A DNA stretch of 64,000 nt from Parvibaculum indicum (GTDB lineage: Bacteria > Pseudomonadota > Alphaproteobacteria > Parvibaculales > Parvibaculaceae), in the NCBI RefSeq assembly GCF_011762095.1, contig NZ_JAASQO010000001.1, forward strand, positions 1 through 64,000, in the 5' to 3' direction. The notes under the pieces were generated by a model, which did no database searches, had not been told where the DNA came from, and saw only the letters and a list, made by a program, of their open reading frames with translations. How positions within the stretch are numbered: the first letter of the stretch is position 1; each line of letters starts with the position of its first letter. The position numbers and the translations under genes are program-made. Of this stretch, positions 56,430 through 64,000 are shown one piece after another.

Positions 56430-57476
56430 TTACTCCCTCGCCGCCAGCTTGTCATTGAAACGACGAAGCCCCGCGATATGGGCCGCCATCAACCGATCGA
56501 GATTCATCTTCTTGACGTCCAGACCCGGCCCGGGATCTCCGGCGAGGAGATGCGCAGCGACCACGCGGTTGACGCGATAGGCATAGTGAGACCCGTCGGG
56601 CGTGTTGCGAGGATCGGCGGTCATCCTTGTCACCACACTGAAATCGACGAAGCGGTCGAAATGCTGAGACGCCTTCTTCAGACCAGTCAGGTAGGATCGC
56701 AGCTCCCCCTCACGCTCCATGTCCTCGACGCGCCAGGCGGAAATCGGGGGGACATAGCCGACAAAACGAGCGTCGGGAAAATAGGCGCGTAGCTGGCCGT
56801 AAAGCTCCGAGACTTCGGGCTTGAACGGGCCGGCGCTCCGATCCCGATGGTCGGGCCTATATGTTTTGAACGAATGCGGGAGGCGGCAATCGAAATCGAT
56901 TGTGCAGACCCAGTCATCCGGAGTGCGCGCCCGATGGGCTTCCCACGAACGCTGGAGTCCGTCGATAGATGCATAGACCTTGAAGGGGGATGGTGGCTCC
57001 TCACCCTTCTTCACGAAGGGCGGTACATTCCACCCGCCGACAGTCTCGAAATTGAAATCATCCACACCTGTAATAACGAGCTTGGGCCGAAATCCGCGAT
57101 CGCTCAGATATTTGGCGTAGTAGACAAACTCGCCGATACGCCCGGCGCTGAAGGCCAGATTGAAGCATTTATGCTCTTCGAGCAGATGCGTTGGCAAAAG
57201 GATCGTCCGGGAACTGCCGAAAATCAGACAGTCATACCGATCTCGCTCGGCGAGCAGGTGATAGAGTTTCTGGCGACGCTCATCGAAGCGTGTGGCATGC
57301 GCCAAAGCCGCGTTGCCGCCGAAATAATGCAGCGGATCCACAGTAAAATTGACAGCAAGCGCGGAGCCCGTGATCGCGCCGGCGGTCAATATCATTGCGC
57401 TGAGATAGCGAATGAGCACCAGCCGGTGCCCGCGGCGGCGCGCGTCGTTCGGACGATGGCCGGATTTCTTATCCAC
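56430..57476 (-). CDS. Membrane-anchored SGNH-like protein, partner of MBOAT
   Basis: A protein of about 348 residues with one N-terminal helix (MILTAGAITGSALAVNF) and a periplasmic domain. The segment C-L-I-F-G-S-S-R-T near 85 resembles the Ser-containing block I of SGNH/GDSL esterases, and P-D-G-S-H-Y-A near 300 resembles the Asp-x-x-His block V. Such proteins accept the acetyl group from an MBOAT partner. The start is uncertain: GTG 57476 is assumed, GTG 57530 or a later Met is possible. Transcription leads directly into the MBOAT gene. Confidence 0.75.
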   Translation of the reverse strand: MDKKSGHRPNDARRRGHRLVLIRYLSAMILTAGAITGSALAVNFTVDPLHYFGGNAALAHATRFDERRQKLYHLLAERDRYDCLIFGSSRTILLPTHLLEEHKCFNLAFSAGRIGEFVYYAKYLSDRGFRPKLVITGVDDFNFETVGGWNVPPFVKKGEEPPSPFKVYASIDGLQRSWEAHRARTPDDWVCTIDFDCRLPHSFKTYRPDHRDRSAGPFKPEVSELYGQLRAYFPDARFVGYVPPISAWRVEDMEREGELRSYLTGLKKASQHFDRFVDFSVVTRMTADPRNTPDGSHYAYRVNRVVAAHLLAGDPGPGLDVKKMNLDRLMAAHIAGLRRFNDKLAARE

Positions 57477-57589
57477 GCTCCCTCTCGTGCAGTCTTGGCT
57501 GGACCACAAGAAACAGGGAGTTTCGGGCACTTATCTGGAGAAAATGAGCCTTGTTTTGGGCAATAAGACGACCACTCACACACAATGCA

Positions 57590-57617
57590 AAAAAGGCCGG
57601 TCAAGACCGGCCTTTTT
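57590..57617 (-). terminator. Rho-independent terminator after the thiolase operon
   Basis: A GGCCGGTC/GACCGGCC stem with A-rich and T-rich flanks on both sides, giving a T-tract whichever strand is read. The minus-strand thiolase gene ends 22 bases before it. No plus-strand gene ends here, so its main use is on the minus strand. Confidence 0.85.
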
Positions 57618-57638
57618 CAACATCCATGCCCGGGACGT

Positions 57639-58841
57639 TTAAGCCCCTTCGGCACCGATGATCGTTACCGAGCAGACATTCTGCGACGGCGCACCGCCGA
57701 GATTGTGGGTGAGGCCGATCTTGGGATTGGGAAGCTGGCGTTCCCCTGCCCGGCCTTGAAGCTGCAGATACATCTCATAGGCCATGCGCAAGCCGGAGGC
57801 CCCGATCGGATGCCCGAAGCACTTCAGGCCGCCATCGATCTGGCAAGGCACCTTGCCGTCACTGTCATAAAAGCCGTCCATCACATCCTTCACCGCGCCG
57901 CCTTCCGGTGAGATGAAGAGGTCCTCCATGGTCACAAGCTCGGTGATGGAGAAGCAGTCATGCACTTCCATCATGCTGACCTGCTCGCGCGGATTGTCGA
58001 TACCGCCTTCCTTGTAGGCTTTCTTGGCGGCGATGCGCGCGGTGTGGAAGTAGCTGCCGTCCCAGCTATTGTGCTGTGATTCAAGGCCGTTGGAGACGGA
58101 AAGCTGCATGGCCTTCACCGTCACGACATCCTTCTTGCCCATCGCCTTGGCGATTTCGGGCGTCGTGACGATAGCCGCCGCCGCGCCATCCGAGACGCCG
58201 CAGCAATCGAAGAGCCCGAGCGGTTCTGCGATCATCGGCGCGTTCATCACCTGCTCTTCGCTGACTTCATTGCGCAGATGTGCCTTCGGATTCTTGGCAC
58301 CATTGGCATGGCTCTTCACCGAAACATGCGCAATGGCGCGCTTCAGGTCTTCCTTGGCCACGCCATGCTTGGCGCGATAGGCCGAGGCGAGCTGCGCGAA
58401 ATTGCCGGGCGCGGACCCGCTCGGCGACCATTGTGGATTGAGCGTCCCCATATTGCCGACCGGCAGACCGCCATATCCTGTATCTTTCAGCTTCTCGACG
58501 CCGACCGCGAGTGCGATGTCGCAAGCGCCCGAGGCCACCGCATAGACCGCGCCGCGCAGCGCTTCCGATCCGGAGGCACAGAAGTTTTCGACGCGTGTCA
58601 CCGCGATATTGGGCAGACGCAGCGCCAGGGAGAGCGGCGTACCGCCCTTGCCCGTACCGATGTCATCGATATGCGTCGAAAACCACGCCGCATCGATCTG
58701 TGTCGGTTCGATTCCGGCATCCTGCATTGCCTCGAGATAGGCCTCGACCATCAACTCTTCGGGACCGCTGTCCCAGCGCTCGCCGAATTTCGAGCAGCCC
58801 ATGCCGACGATCGCAACCTTGTCCTTGATACCTGTAGCCAT
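57639..58841 (-). CDS. Thiolase, SCP-x type acetyl-CoA acetyltransferase
   Basis: A 400-residue thiolase-superfamily enzyme. The nucleophile Cys is C88 in VENFCASGSEALRGAV. A His-containing block is in MMEVHDCFSITELVTMED near 295, GGLKCFGHPIGASGLRMAYEM supplies another conserved region near 345, and the second Cys is near 390 in APSQNVCSVTIIG. These residues suggest a working thiolase or aldolase of the SCP-x/Ltp branch that handles branched or steroid-like acyl-CoAs. GGGAGGAAATC lies before the ATG. It follows the OB-fold fusion gene by 45 bases in the same operon. Confidence 0.9.
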   Translation of the reverse strand: MATGIKDKVAIVGMGCSKFGERWDSGPEELMVEAYLEAMQDAGIEPTQIDAAWFSTHIDDIGTGKGGTPLSLALRLPNIAVTRVENFCASGSEALRGAVYAVASGACDIALAVGVEKLKDTGYGGLPVGNMGTLNPQWSPSGSAPGNFAQLASAYRAKHGVAKEDLKRAIAHVSVKSHANGAKNPKAHLRNEVSEEQVMNAPMIAEPLGLFDCCGVSDGAAAAIVTTPEIAKAMGKKDVVTVKAMQLSVSNGLESQHNSWDGSYFHTARIAAKKAYKEGGIDNPREQVSMMEVHDCFSITELVTMEDLFISPEGGAVKDVMDGFYDSDGKVPCQIDGGLKCFGHPIGASGLRMAYEMYLQLQGRAGERQLPNPKIGLTHNLGGAPSQNVCSVTIIGAEGA

Positions 58842-58886
58842 GATTTCCTCCCGTTCGGGAATTTCGTGTTGGTTTATCGTGGTTGA

Positions 58887-60386
58887 TTATTCGGCAGCCT
58901 GCGCGCCCGCGACGCTGGCCGGCATGGGAACGGCTTTCCAGAAATAGCGTTTAAAACCACGCTTTTCGTCGACTTCCTTCACACGGAAGACGAGCCGCAC
59001 TTCCATGCCCGATTCCACATTGCCGACTTCGACATCGGTAAAATCCATCATGATGCGGCCGCCTTCGTCGAACACCACCATGCCGTAATGATTGGGCGGG
59101 TTCATGGAGAAGGACAGATAGTCGGCCGACCAGCTCAGAATTTTGGCCTTCTTTTCTGCAAACTTGTAGGGCTCCTGCGTATCGACCGTGTGCTTGTTCG
59201 GATTGACGGAGATGCGCGAGCGGGGAAACTGGATAACGCCCGTTTCCGTGCAACGGCCGCCGACGAGCCCCATGATCATGTCCTCGTTGCGGTAGAGCGT
59301 GGTGAGCGCGGTCTTCTTGTCCTGCTCGGCGCGCATACCCCTTTCCCATTCAACGAGACCGTTGAAGGTCAGGAACTTCATGTAATTGGTCTCTTCGACC
59401 CGCTCGGCGAGCGAACCGGCGATGCCGCGCTTGCCGGACATCGTGGAAAGCTTGTCCGTCACCTCGAAGATGAGCGCATCGCAGCCGCCGCCGAATTGCG
59501 CCACCAGCACCTTGTCGCCGGGCTTGGCCTCGGTCTGAAGCGTGTTGATGAGCATGACCAGCGCATGCGCGGTGCCCGTCTCGCCGCAATTGGCGGCCAG
59601 CGTATCGCGCGCGATCTCGGGGTTGAGGCCGCATTTCTTCGCGAGGCCCGTGATGAACTTCATGCCGAAGGTGGACGGAATGATGAAATGCGCGATGTCC
59701 TCGCCCTTGAGGCCGGCATCGTCCAGCGCCGACTTCACAGCGCGCGGAACGATCTTGGAAAAACCCTCATCTCGGATCCAGCGCTCTTCCCAGTTGTAGT
59801 CGAACTCTTCCGTATCGCCCCGGAAATGATCGACGAAATCCACGGTCAGGCTCGCCCCGCCGAGATATTTGGCGATCACATTGTCCGTGCCGACGGAAAG
59901 CGCCGCCGCGCCGTCGCCGAAATCGAGTTCCTGAGCAGTCACCGCTTTGGTCTTGCGATGATCGGAAGCGAGCACCAGCCCGTTTTTCGTCTCTCCCGAT
60001 TTGGCGGCGGCAAGCGCCTGCATCAGTGCGCTCGTGCCCGCGCGCTGCGTGGACGATACATCGATCGCCCGCACACGATCTTCCAGTGTCAGCGCCGCTG
60101 AAATGATGCCGCTGTTGAGACGGTCCGCGAACGGCATGGTGGTCGAACCGAAATAGACCGCATCCACATGGCTGCGATCGTCATCCGGGCCGAGCAGGTC
60201 GCGCGCGGCCTCAACGGCCATCGTCACGGAATCCTCGTCCCAATTGGCCATGGAGCGTTCGCCCTTGGCTTTGCCCATGAAATTCGGCGCTACCCACGCA
60301 TTGGCCTGGGCGATGGCCTTTCTTTGCAGCCGGAGGCGGGGGATATATCCGCCAAAGCCCGTCAAACCTACTGTTTGCTCGGCCAT
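58887..60386 (-). CDS. HMG-CoA-synthase-like protein fused to an OB-fold (DUF35) domain
   Basis: A 499-residue protein. Residues about 1–350 have the ketoacyl synthase III/HMG-CoA synthase fold (GLTGFGGYIPRLRL, VYFGSTTMPFADRL, FGDGAAALSVG, FGGGCDALIFEV). Residues about 370–490 are a DUF35-type OB-fold. The usual active site looks altered: the position of the catalytic Cys reads S-S-T-Q-R-A-G-T-S-A-L (Q114), the Glu region is GSTTMP, and the His region is IIPSTFG. In DUF35 the zinc-ribbon cysteine pairs are reduced to one Cys (GGRCTETG). ATG 60386 has GGGAGG upstream. It is co-transcribed with the downstream thiolase. Confidence 0.88.
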   Translation of the reverse strand: MAEQTVGLTGFGGYIPRLRLQRKAIAQANAWVAPNFMGKAKGERSMANWDEDSVTMAVEAARDLLGPDDDRSHVDAVYFGSTTMPFADRLNSGIISAALTLEDRVRAIDVSSTQRAGTSALMQALAAAKSGETKNGLVLASDHRKTKAVTAQELDFGDGAAALSVGTDNVIAKYLGGASLTVDFVDHFRGDTEEFDYNWEERWIRDEGFSKIVPRAVKSALDDAGLKGEDIAHFIIPSTFGMKFITGLAKKCGLNPEIARDTLAANCGETGTAHALVMLINTLQTEAKPGDKVLVAQFGGGCDALIFEVTDKLSTMSGKRGIAGSLAERVEETNYMKFLTFNGLVEWERGMRAEQDKKTALTTLYRNEDMIMGLVGGRCTETGVIQFPRSRISVNPNKHTVDTQEPYKFAEKKAKILSWSADYLSFSMNPPNHYGMVVFDEGGRIMMDFTDVEVGNVESGMEVRLVFRVKEVDEKRGFKRYFWKAVPMPASVAGAQAAE

Positions 60387-60507
60387 AGGTCCTCCCATCA
60401 CATATTTGTGCTTGTTTTGGGAGGAGTTTAGGAGCGATTGAGCGGTCCGCACAACTGCTTCCGGCAAAGAGCGCTCAACGCTTGTCTGCCGTTACGTCAG
60501 GCGCGCC

Positions 60508-61683
60508 CTAGCGGGGAACGACGCAGTCGATGTCCACTGTGGAAAGTCGCGCACAAAGCCGGTGCGCCACGGATTCTTCCGCATAACCGCCCGCTCTCAG
60601 ACGATAGAAAATACCCCGGTCACCGAGGTCCGCCCGAACGACCCGATGTTCGATGCCCGAGAGCCTGCCCTGGCTGCGGGTCTGCAGATTGCGCCAGGCG
60701 ATTTTTGCCGTCTCTTCGTCGCGATAAGCACCGAGCTGTACCTGATACGGTCCGGGTGCCGGCGTAGCTTCGGCAGCGACGGTTCTCGAACCGGGCGAAG
60801 GCTTGCTCACGGCATTGTCGATATTCGCCAGCCTGTCGGGGGACCGAACCGCCTTGTTGTCCGCCGGCGCCGGCGAAACGCTTCCGGCCGGGTTGGCATA
60901 TTTGACGGCAGTGGTCTCCCAGCCCGTGGCCGACGCGACGCGAATGACCCTCGCCTTGCTTTCCCCACCTTTCATCGCCGTATCGGAGCCGATAAGCGGT
61001 TTCGGTTGCGGCCGGTTCAATGCGGCGAGCTCGGTTTTGGCCGGCGCGAAATCGTTGTCGATCTCGAGAGCCGCTTCATAGTCGGCTTTCGCTTGGCTTT
61101 TGCCGCCCTCCGCTTCATAGGAGAGCCCCCGACCGTGAAAGGCATATTTGCGGGCATCGCCCGACATATATTCCAGCGCCTTGGTATAATTTGAAATGGC
61201 GGCTTTCTGGTTTCCCCGACGCCGCTCGATATTGGCCAGATTGTGATAGGCCGCGCCATAGCTCGGCACCAGCTTCACGGTTTCGCGGTAATCGGCCTCG
61301 GCCTTGGCATCCTCGCCCAGCTGCGAATAGGCGATGCCGCGATTGTAATGCGCGCGCGCCAGAACAGCCTCGGGCAGTGCATTGCCCGCAATGGCTTTGC
61401 TGTAGTCGGCAATCGCCGCAGCCGGCTGCCCCAGCTTCTGCTCGGCGATACCCCGGTGATGATGTGCAAGCGCCAGCCCATGCTCATTGAGCGCGCCGCT
61501 GGAAATCGCCTCTTCGAAAAGAGAAATGGCCTGACCGTACTTCCCCTGCTCGATCGCCCGCGCGCCGCCATGCAGGTCGTCGATCGCATCGGCTCGCGCA
61601 GGGCTGGCAGTGATCAGCAAGGCGGCAATAGCGGCCATCGCTGCGCAATGCAGGATCCCCTTGCTCCGCCTGTTTGCGATCAT
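60508..61683 (-). CDS. TPR and SPOR domain periplasmic protein
   Basis: A 391-residue exported protein. The signal peptide (hydrophobic core about 12–26, cleavage near ARA at 31) is followed by about five TPR repeats (HRGIAEQKLGQPAAAIADYSKAI, YNRGIAYSQLGEDAKAEADYRETV and so on to about 225). A disordered Pro/Ala-rich linker and a C-terminal SPOR domain come next (YQVQLGAYRDEETAKIAWRNLQ near 315–390), with Cys residues in RLCARLSTVDIDC. It probably binds peptidoglycan and scaffolds other proteins. AAGGA precedes the ATG. It lies 129 bases downstream of glmS on the same strand. Confidence 0.85.
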   Translation of the reverse strand: MIANRRSKGILHCAAMAAIAALLITASPARADAIDDLHGGARAIEQGKYGQAISLFEEAISSGALNEHGLALAHHHRGIAEQKLGQPAAAIADYSKAIAGNALPEAVLARAHYNRGIAYSQLGEDAKAEADYRETVKLVPSYGAAYHNLANIERRRGNQKAAISNYTKALEYMSGDARKYAFHGRGLSYEAEGGKSQAKADYEAALEIDNDFAPAKTELAALNRPQPKPLIGSDTAMKGGESKARVIRVASATGWETTAVKYANPAGSVSPAPADNKAVRSPDRLANIDNAVSKPSPGSRTVAAEATPAPGPYQVQLGAYRDEETAKIAWRNLQTRSQGRLSGIEHRVVRADLGDRGIFYRLRAGGYAEESVAHRLCARLSTVDIDCVVPR

Positions 61684-61741
61684 GGCCCCGTCCTTTGCCT
61701 AGGTGTCGCGTTTCCGAAAACAACTCTCGGGCGTACCGCCT

Positions 61742-61790
61742 GTGCCCTCAGAATCGACCGCAACGCTTTACAGTCGGTTAAACAGGGCAC
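61742..61790. repeat. Inverted repeat in the glmS downstream spacer
   Basis: GTGCCCT (61742–61748) and AGGGCAC (61784–61790) are perfect inverted copies, with a shorter GACCG/CGGT pairing inside. It lies between glmS and the TPR–SPOR gene. There is no T-run, so it is not a standard terminator. Confidence 0.4.
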
Positions 61791-61812
61791 CCCGCGAGCC
61801 TGCTGATTCGGA

Positions 61813-63636
61813 TTATTCGACTGTGACGGATTTTGCCAGATTTCGCGGCTGATCGACATCGGTGCCTTTGGACACGGCCGTGTGATAGGCCAAGAGTTGC
61901 ACCGGAATGGCATTGATGATGGGAGCGATCAGGGGATCGACCGCCGGAATCTCTACAGATTCCCATAATCCTTCGCCCGCATGCTCGATACCGGCCTTGT
62001 CGGCGATCAGAAGCACCTTACCCCCACGCGCAATGACCTCCTGCATGTTGGAGACCGTTTTCTCATAGAGCGGGTCCATCGGCGCGATCACGATCACGGG
62101 CACATTCTCGTCGATGAGAGCGATGGGACCGTGTTTGAGCTCGCCCGCGGCATAGCCTTCGGCATGGATATAGGAAATTTCCTTGAGCTTGAGCGCGCCT
62201 TCCAGCGCAACCGGATAATTGTGTCCACGCCCGAGATAAAGTACGTCCCGCGCCTTGGCGAGATCGACGCTGAGGTCCTGGATCGCGCCGTCCGCGCCGA
62301 GCGCCTCGGCGACATGCCGCGGGGTTTCGATCAATGTATGAACGATCCGGCGTTCTTCTTCCGCATCGATCTGACCGCGCGCAATTGCGGCCCGCACCGC
62401 AAGGATGGCCAATGTGGAAAGCTGGCACGTAAAGGCTTTGGTCGAGGCGACCCCGATCTCGGGGCCCGCGAAAGTCGGCAGAATGACATCCGACGCGCGT
62501 GCGATACTCGACTCCACCACATTGACGACAGACAGCGTCTTTTGCCCCCGCGACTTGCAGTAGTGCAGCGCGGCCAGCGTGTCGGCAGTTTCCCCCGATT
62601 GCGAGATGAAGATGGCAAGACCGCCTTCCGGCAAGGCGGCTTCGCGATAGCGGAATTCAGATGCGATATCGACTTCGACCGAAATGCGCGCGAGTTTTTC
62701 GAACCAGTATTTGGCGACGAGCCCGGCATAGAACGCCGTGCCGCAGGCGATGATGGTAATGCGCGGCACAGTGGCGAGATCGACCGGCAGGTCCGGCAGG
62801 TGAAGTTTTTCATTTACCAGGTCGAGATATTCCGACAGCGTATGACCGATCACTTCGGGCTGCTCGAATATCTCCTTGGCCATGAAATGGCGGTGGTTGC
62901 CCTTGTCCACGAGCGCGGCGGAAACGTCGGTGATCTTGACGGTACGCTCCACGTTACGCCCTGCCGCGTCATAAATGACGGCGCCCTCCCGGGTAAGTTC
63001 TACGCGATCCCCCTCTTCCAGAAAGGACACGCGGTTCGTCATCGGCGCCAGCGCGAAAGCATCGGACCCCAGATACATCGACCCATCGCCATAACCGACT
63101 GCGAGCGGGCTACCGCGCCGTGCGCCGATCATCAGATCTTCTTCGCCGGAAAAAATGATGGCGACGGCGAACGCACCTTCGAGTTCACGCAGCGCATCGG
63201 CGGCGGCCCTTCGCGGATCCTTGCCCCGGTTCAGGTGATCGGTCACCAGATGGGCAATGATTTCGGAGTCCGTATCGGTCGAAAAAGAGAACCCTTTCTC
63301 CAGCAGCATTTGCCGCAATTCGCGAAAATTCTCGATGATGCCGTTATGAACGATAGCGGCGCGGTCGGTCGCGTGAGGGTGTGCGTTGTTTTCGGTCGGA
63401 GCGCCATGGGTTGCCCATCGCGTATGGCCGATGCCGAGCCCGCCGTGAAGCGGCTGAGCCGTAAGTGCGGTTTCGAGGTTGAAAAGTTTTCCTTCCGCCC
63501 GCCGCCGTGTGAGCTGCCCGTCGTCCAGGGTCGCTATGCCGGCACTGTCATAGCCACGATATTCCAGACGTTTCAGCGCCTCGAGAATGACGGGCGCAAC
63601 ATCTCGCCCTCCGACGATCCCGACAATACCGCACAT
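61813..63636 (-). CDS. glmS: Glutamine–fructose-6-phosphate aminotransferase
   Basis: A 607-residue enzyme making glucosamine-6-phosphate from fructose-6-phosphate and glutamine, the first committed step toward UDP-GlcNAc. The nucleophile is Cys2 in MCGIVGIVGG. Glutaminase features are EYRGYDSAGI and GHTRWATHGAPTENNAHPH. Two SIS domains follow (FISQSGETADTLAALHYCK near 345, LGRGHNYPVALEGALKLKEISYIHAEGYAAGELKHGPIALIDE near 470–510), ending in PRNLAKSVTVE. It starts 3 bases after the glmU stop. Confidence 0.97.
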   Translation of the reverse strand: MCGIVGIVGGRDVAPVILEALKRLEYRGYDSAGIATLDDGQLTRRRAEGKLFNLETALTAQPLHGGLGIGHTRWATHGAPTENNAHPHATDRAAIVHNGIIENFRELRQMLLEKGFSFSTDTDSEIIAHLVTDHLNRGKDPRRAAADALRELEGAFAVAIIFSGEEDLMIGARRGSPLAVGYGDGSMYLGSDAFALAPMTNRVSFLEEGDRVELTREGAVIYDAAGRNVERTVKITDVSAALVDKGNHRHFMAKEIFEQPEVIGHTLSEYLDLVNEKLHLPDLPVDLATVPRITIIACGTAFYAGLVAKYWFEKLARISVEVDIASEFRYREAALPEGGLAIFISQSGETADTLAALHYCKSRGQKTLSVVNVVESSIARASDVILPTFAGPEIGVASTKAFTCQLSTLAILAVRAAIARGQIDAEEERRIVHTLIETPRHVAEALGADGAIQDLSVDLAKARDVLYLGRGHNYPVALEGALKLKEISYIHAEGYAAGELKHGPIALIDENVPVIVIAPMDPLYEKTVSNMQEVIARGGKVLLIADKAGIEHAGEGLWESVEIPAVDPLIAPIINAIPVQLLAYHTAVSKGTDVDQPRNLAKSVTVE

Positions 63637-63639
63637 CTC

Positions 63640-64000
63640 TCAGTCCTTCACTTTCCCGGAAGCGGATTCATTCTTTGCACGGAAGGCTGAGGCCCATCCG
63701 GATTTTTCGACCTGCTTTGGTCGCGTAAAAGCAAGTGCGTCCGGCGTAACGTCCTTCGTGATGACGCTGCCGGATCCAAGGTAGGCTCCATCGCCGATCT
63801 TGACCGGTGCGACCAGCGCCGAATTGGAGCCGACGAACGCCCCGGCCCCGATATCGGTAAAGAACTTGTTGTAGCCATCATAATTGCAGGTGATCGTGCC
63901 CGCGCCGATATTGGCATGAGCGCCGACGCGGGCATCGCCGATATAGGAAAGGTGGCTGACCTTTGCGCCTTCTTGAATCTCGGCCTTCTTCGTTTCGACG
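63640..64000 (-). CDS. glmU: GlmU, C-terminal part (partial at window edge)
   Basis: The last 119 residues of the bifunctional N-acetylglucosamine-1-phosphate uridyltransferase/glucosamine-1-phosphate acetyltransferase. Left-handed beta-helix repeats are visible: [20 protein letters not shown], then [47 protein letters not shown], and a basic tail. The N-A-x-I-G-A-G-T and C-N-Y-D-G motifs belong to the acetyltransferase active site. The gene continues beyond the right edge. glmU–glmS order is typical, with only 3 bases between them. Confidence 0.95.
   Translation of the reverse strand, partial: VETKKAEIQEGAKVSHLSYIGDARVGAHANIGAGTITCNYDGYNKFFTDIGAGAFVGSNSALVAPVKIGDGAYLGSGSVITKDVTPDALAFTRPKQVEKSGWASAFRAKNESASGKVKD

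Noticed and set aside
61981-63690. A 569-residue plus-strand frame opposite glmS.
   Set aside because: Antisense shadow of glmS, which has Cys2 and both SIS domains.

Overview
The window is a gene-dense, high-GC stretch of chromosome that looks like an alphaproteobacterium. The pointers are the metallo-hydrolase–TatD–MetG–HolB–Tmk–DacC–RlpA order, an IalB-family protein, SdhE beside mfd and recG, and many enzymes for acyl-CoA and hydrocarbon oxidation. A CYP153-type alkane hydroxylase, a second P450, FadL, acyl-CoA ligase, CoA-transferase, CoA lyase and thiolase suggest a hydrocarbon- or lipid-degrading member of the Parvibaculum type. That genus guess is inference. There are no rRNA genes, insertion sequences, prophage, CRISPR arrays or clear genomic islands. 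No gene-free gap exceeds about 300 bases; the longest are around 200 bases.

Layout. 0.1–0.7 kb: a secreted PepSY-like protein with a strong terminator. 0.75–8.1 kb: one minus-strand housekeeping cluster (rlpA, dacC, tmk, holB, metG, tatD, MBL hydrolase). 8.3–12.3 kb: MmgE/PrpD protein, a small membrane protein, tRNA-Ser(UGA) and an intact GGDEF–EAL protein. 12.3–15.6 kb: divergent katG and oxyR with a recognisable OxyR operator. 15.6–17.7 kb: MarR regulator divergent from an EamA exporter plus an NAD(P)-binding protein, with two palindromic operators. 17.8–19.8 kb: CYP153 P450 divergent from a TetR regulator. 19.8–22.2 kb: outer-membrane barrel, PaaI thioesterase, a Cys-rich secreted protein and a GST-fold protein. 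22.4–26.8 kb: two related MFS transporters flanking a gamma-carbonic anhydrase, then a CoA-ester lyase. 26.8–31.2 kb: ZntB-like transporter, old-yellow-enzyme homologue, ChbG-like deacetylase, HspQ and a hexapeptide acyltransferase. 31.2–35.9 kb: IalB protein, orphan YejA-like binding protein, FadL porin and a histidine phosphatase. 36–42.4 kb: CaiB-type racemase/CoA-transferase divergent from an acyl-CoA ligase, PutP with two tiny membrane proteins upstream, an SDR and a DsbA/FrnE-like protein. 42.4–49.4 kb: mfd, sdhE, an alpha/beta hydrolase and recG. 49.35–54.9 kb: a P450–rubredoxin operon, a DUF502 membrane protein, a DUF7064-like / APH-kinase / DUF6285 operon and a PAS protein. 54.9–57.5 kb: MBOAT acyltransferase plus an anchored SGNH-like partner. 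57.6–60.4 kb: SCP-x-type thiolase with an HMG-CoA-synthase-like/OB-fold fusion. 60.5–64 kb: TPR–SPOR protein, glmS and the 3' end of glmU.

How the parts fit: much of the accessory content reads as import and oxidation of hydrophobic carbon. FadL would import it, CYP153 and the second P450 hydroxylate it, the AMP-ligase and CaiB protein activate or epimerise it as CoA esters, and the APH/DUF6285, thiolase and CoA lyase process CoA intermediates. Peroxide defence (katG/oxyR) and envelope synthesis (glmU/glmS, dacC, rlpA) are separate housekeeping modules. The most unusual item is the thiolase operon, whose HMG-CoA-synthase-like subunit appears to lack the usual catalytic residues.
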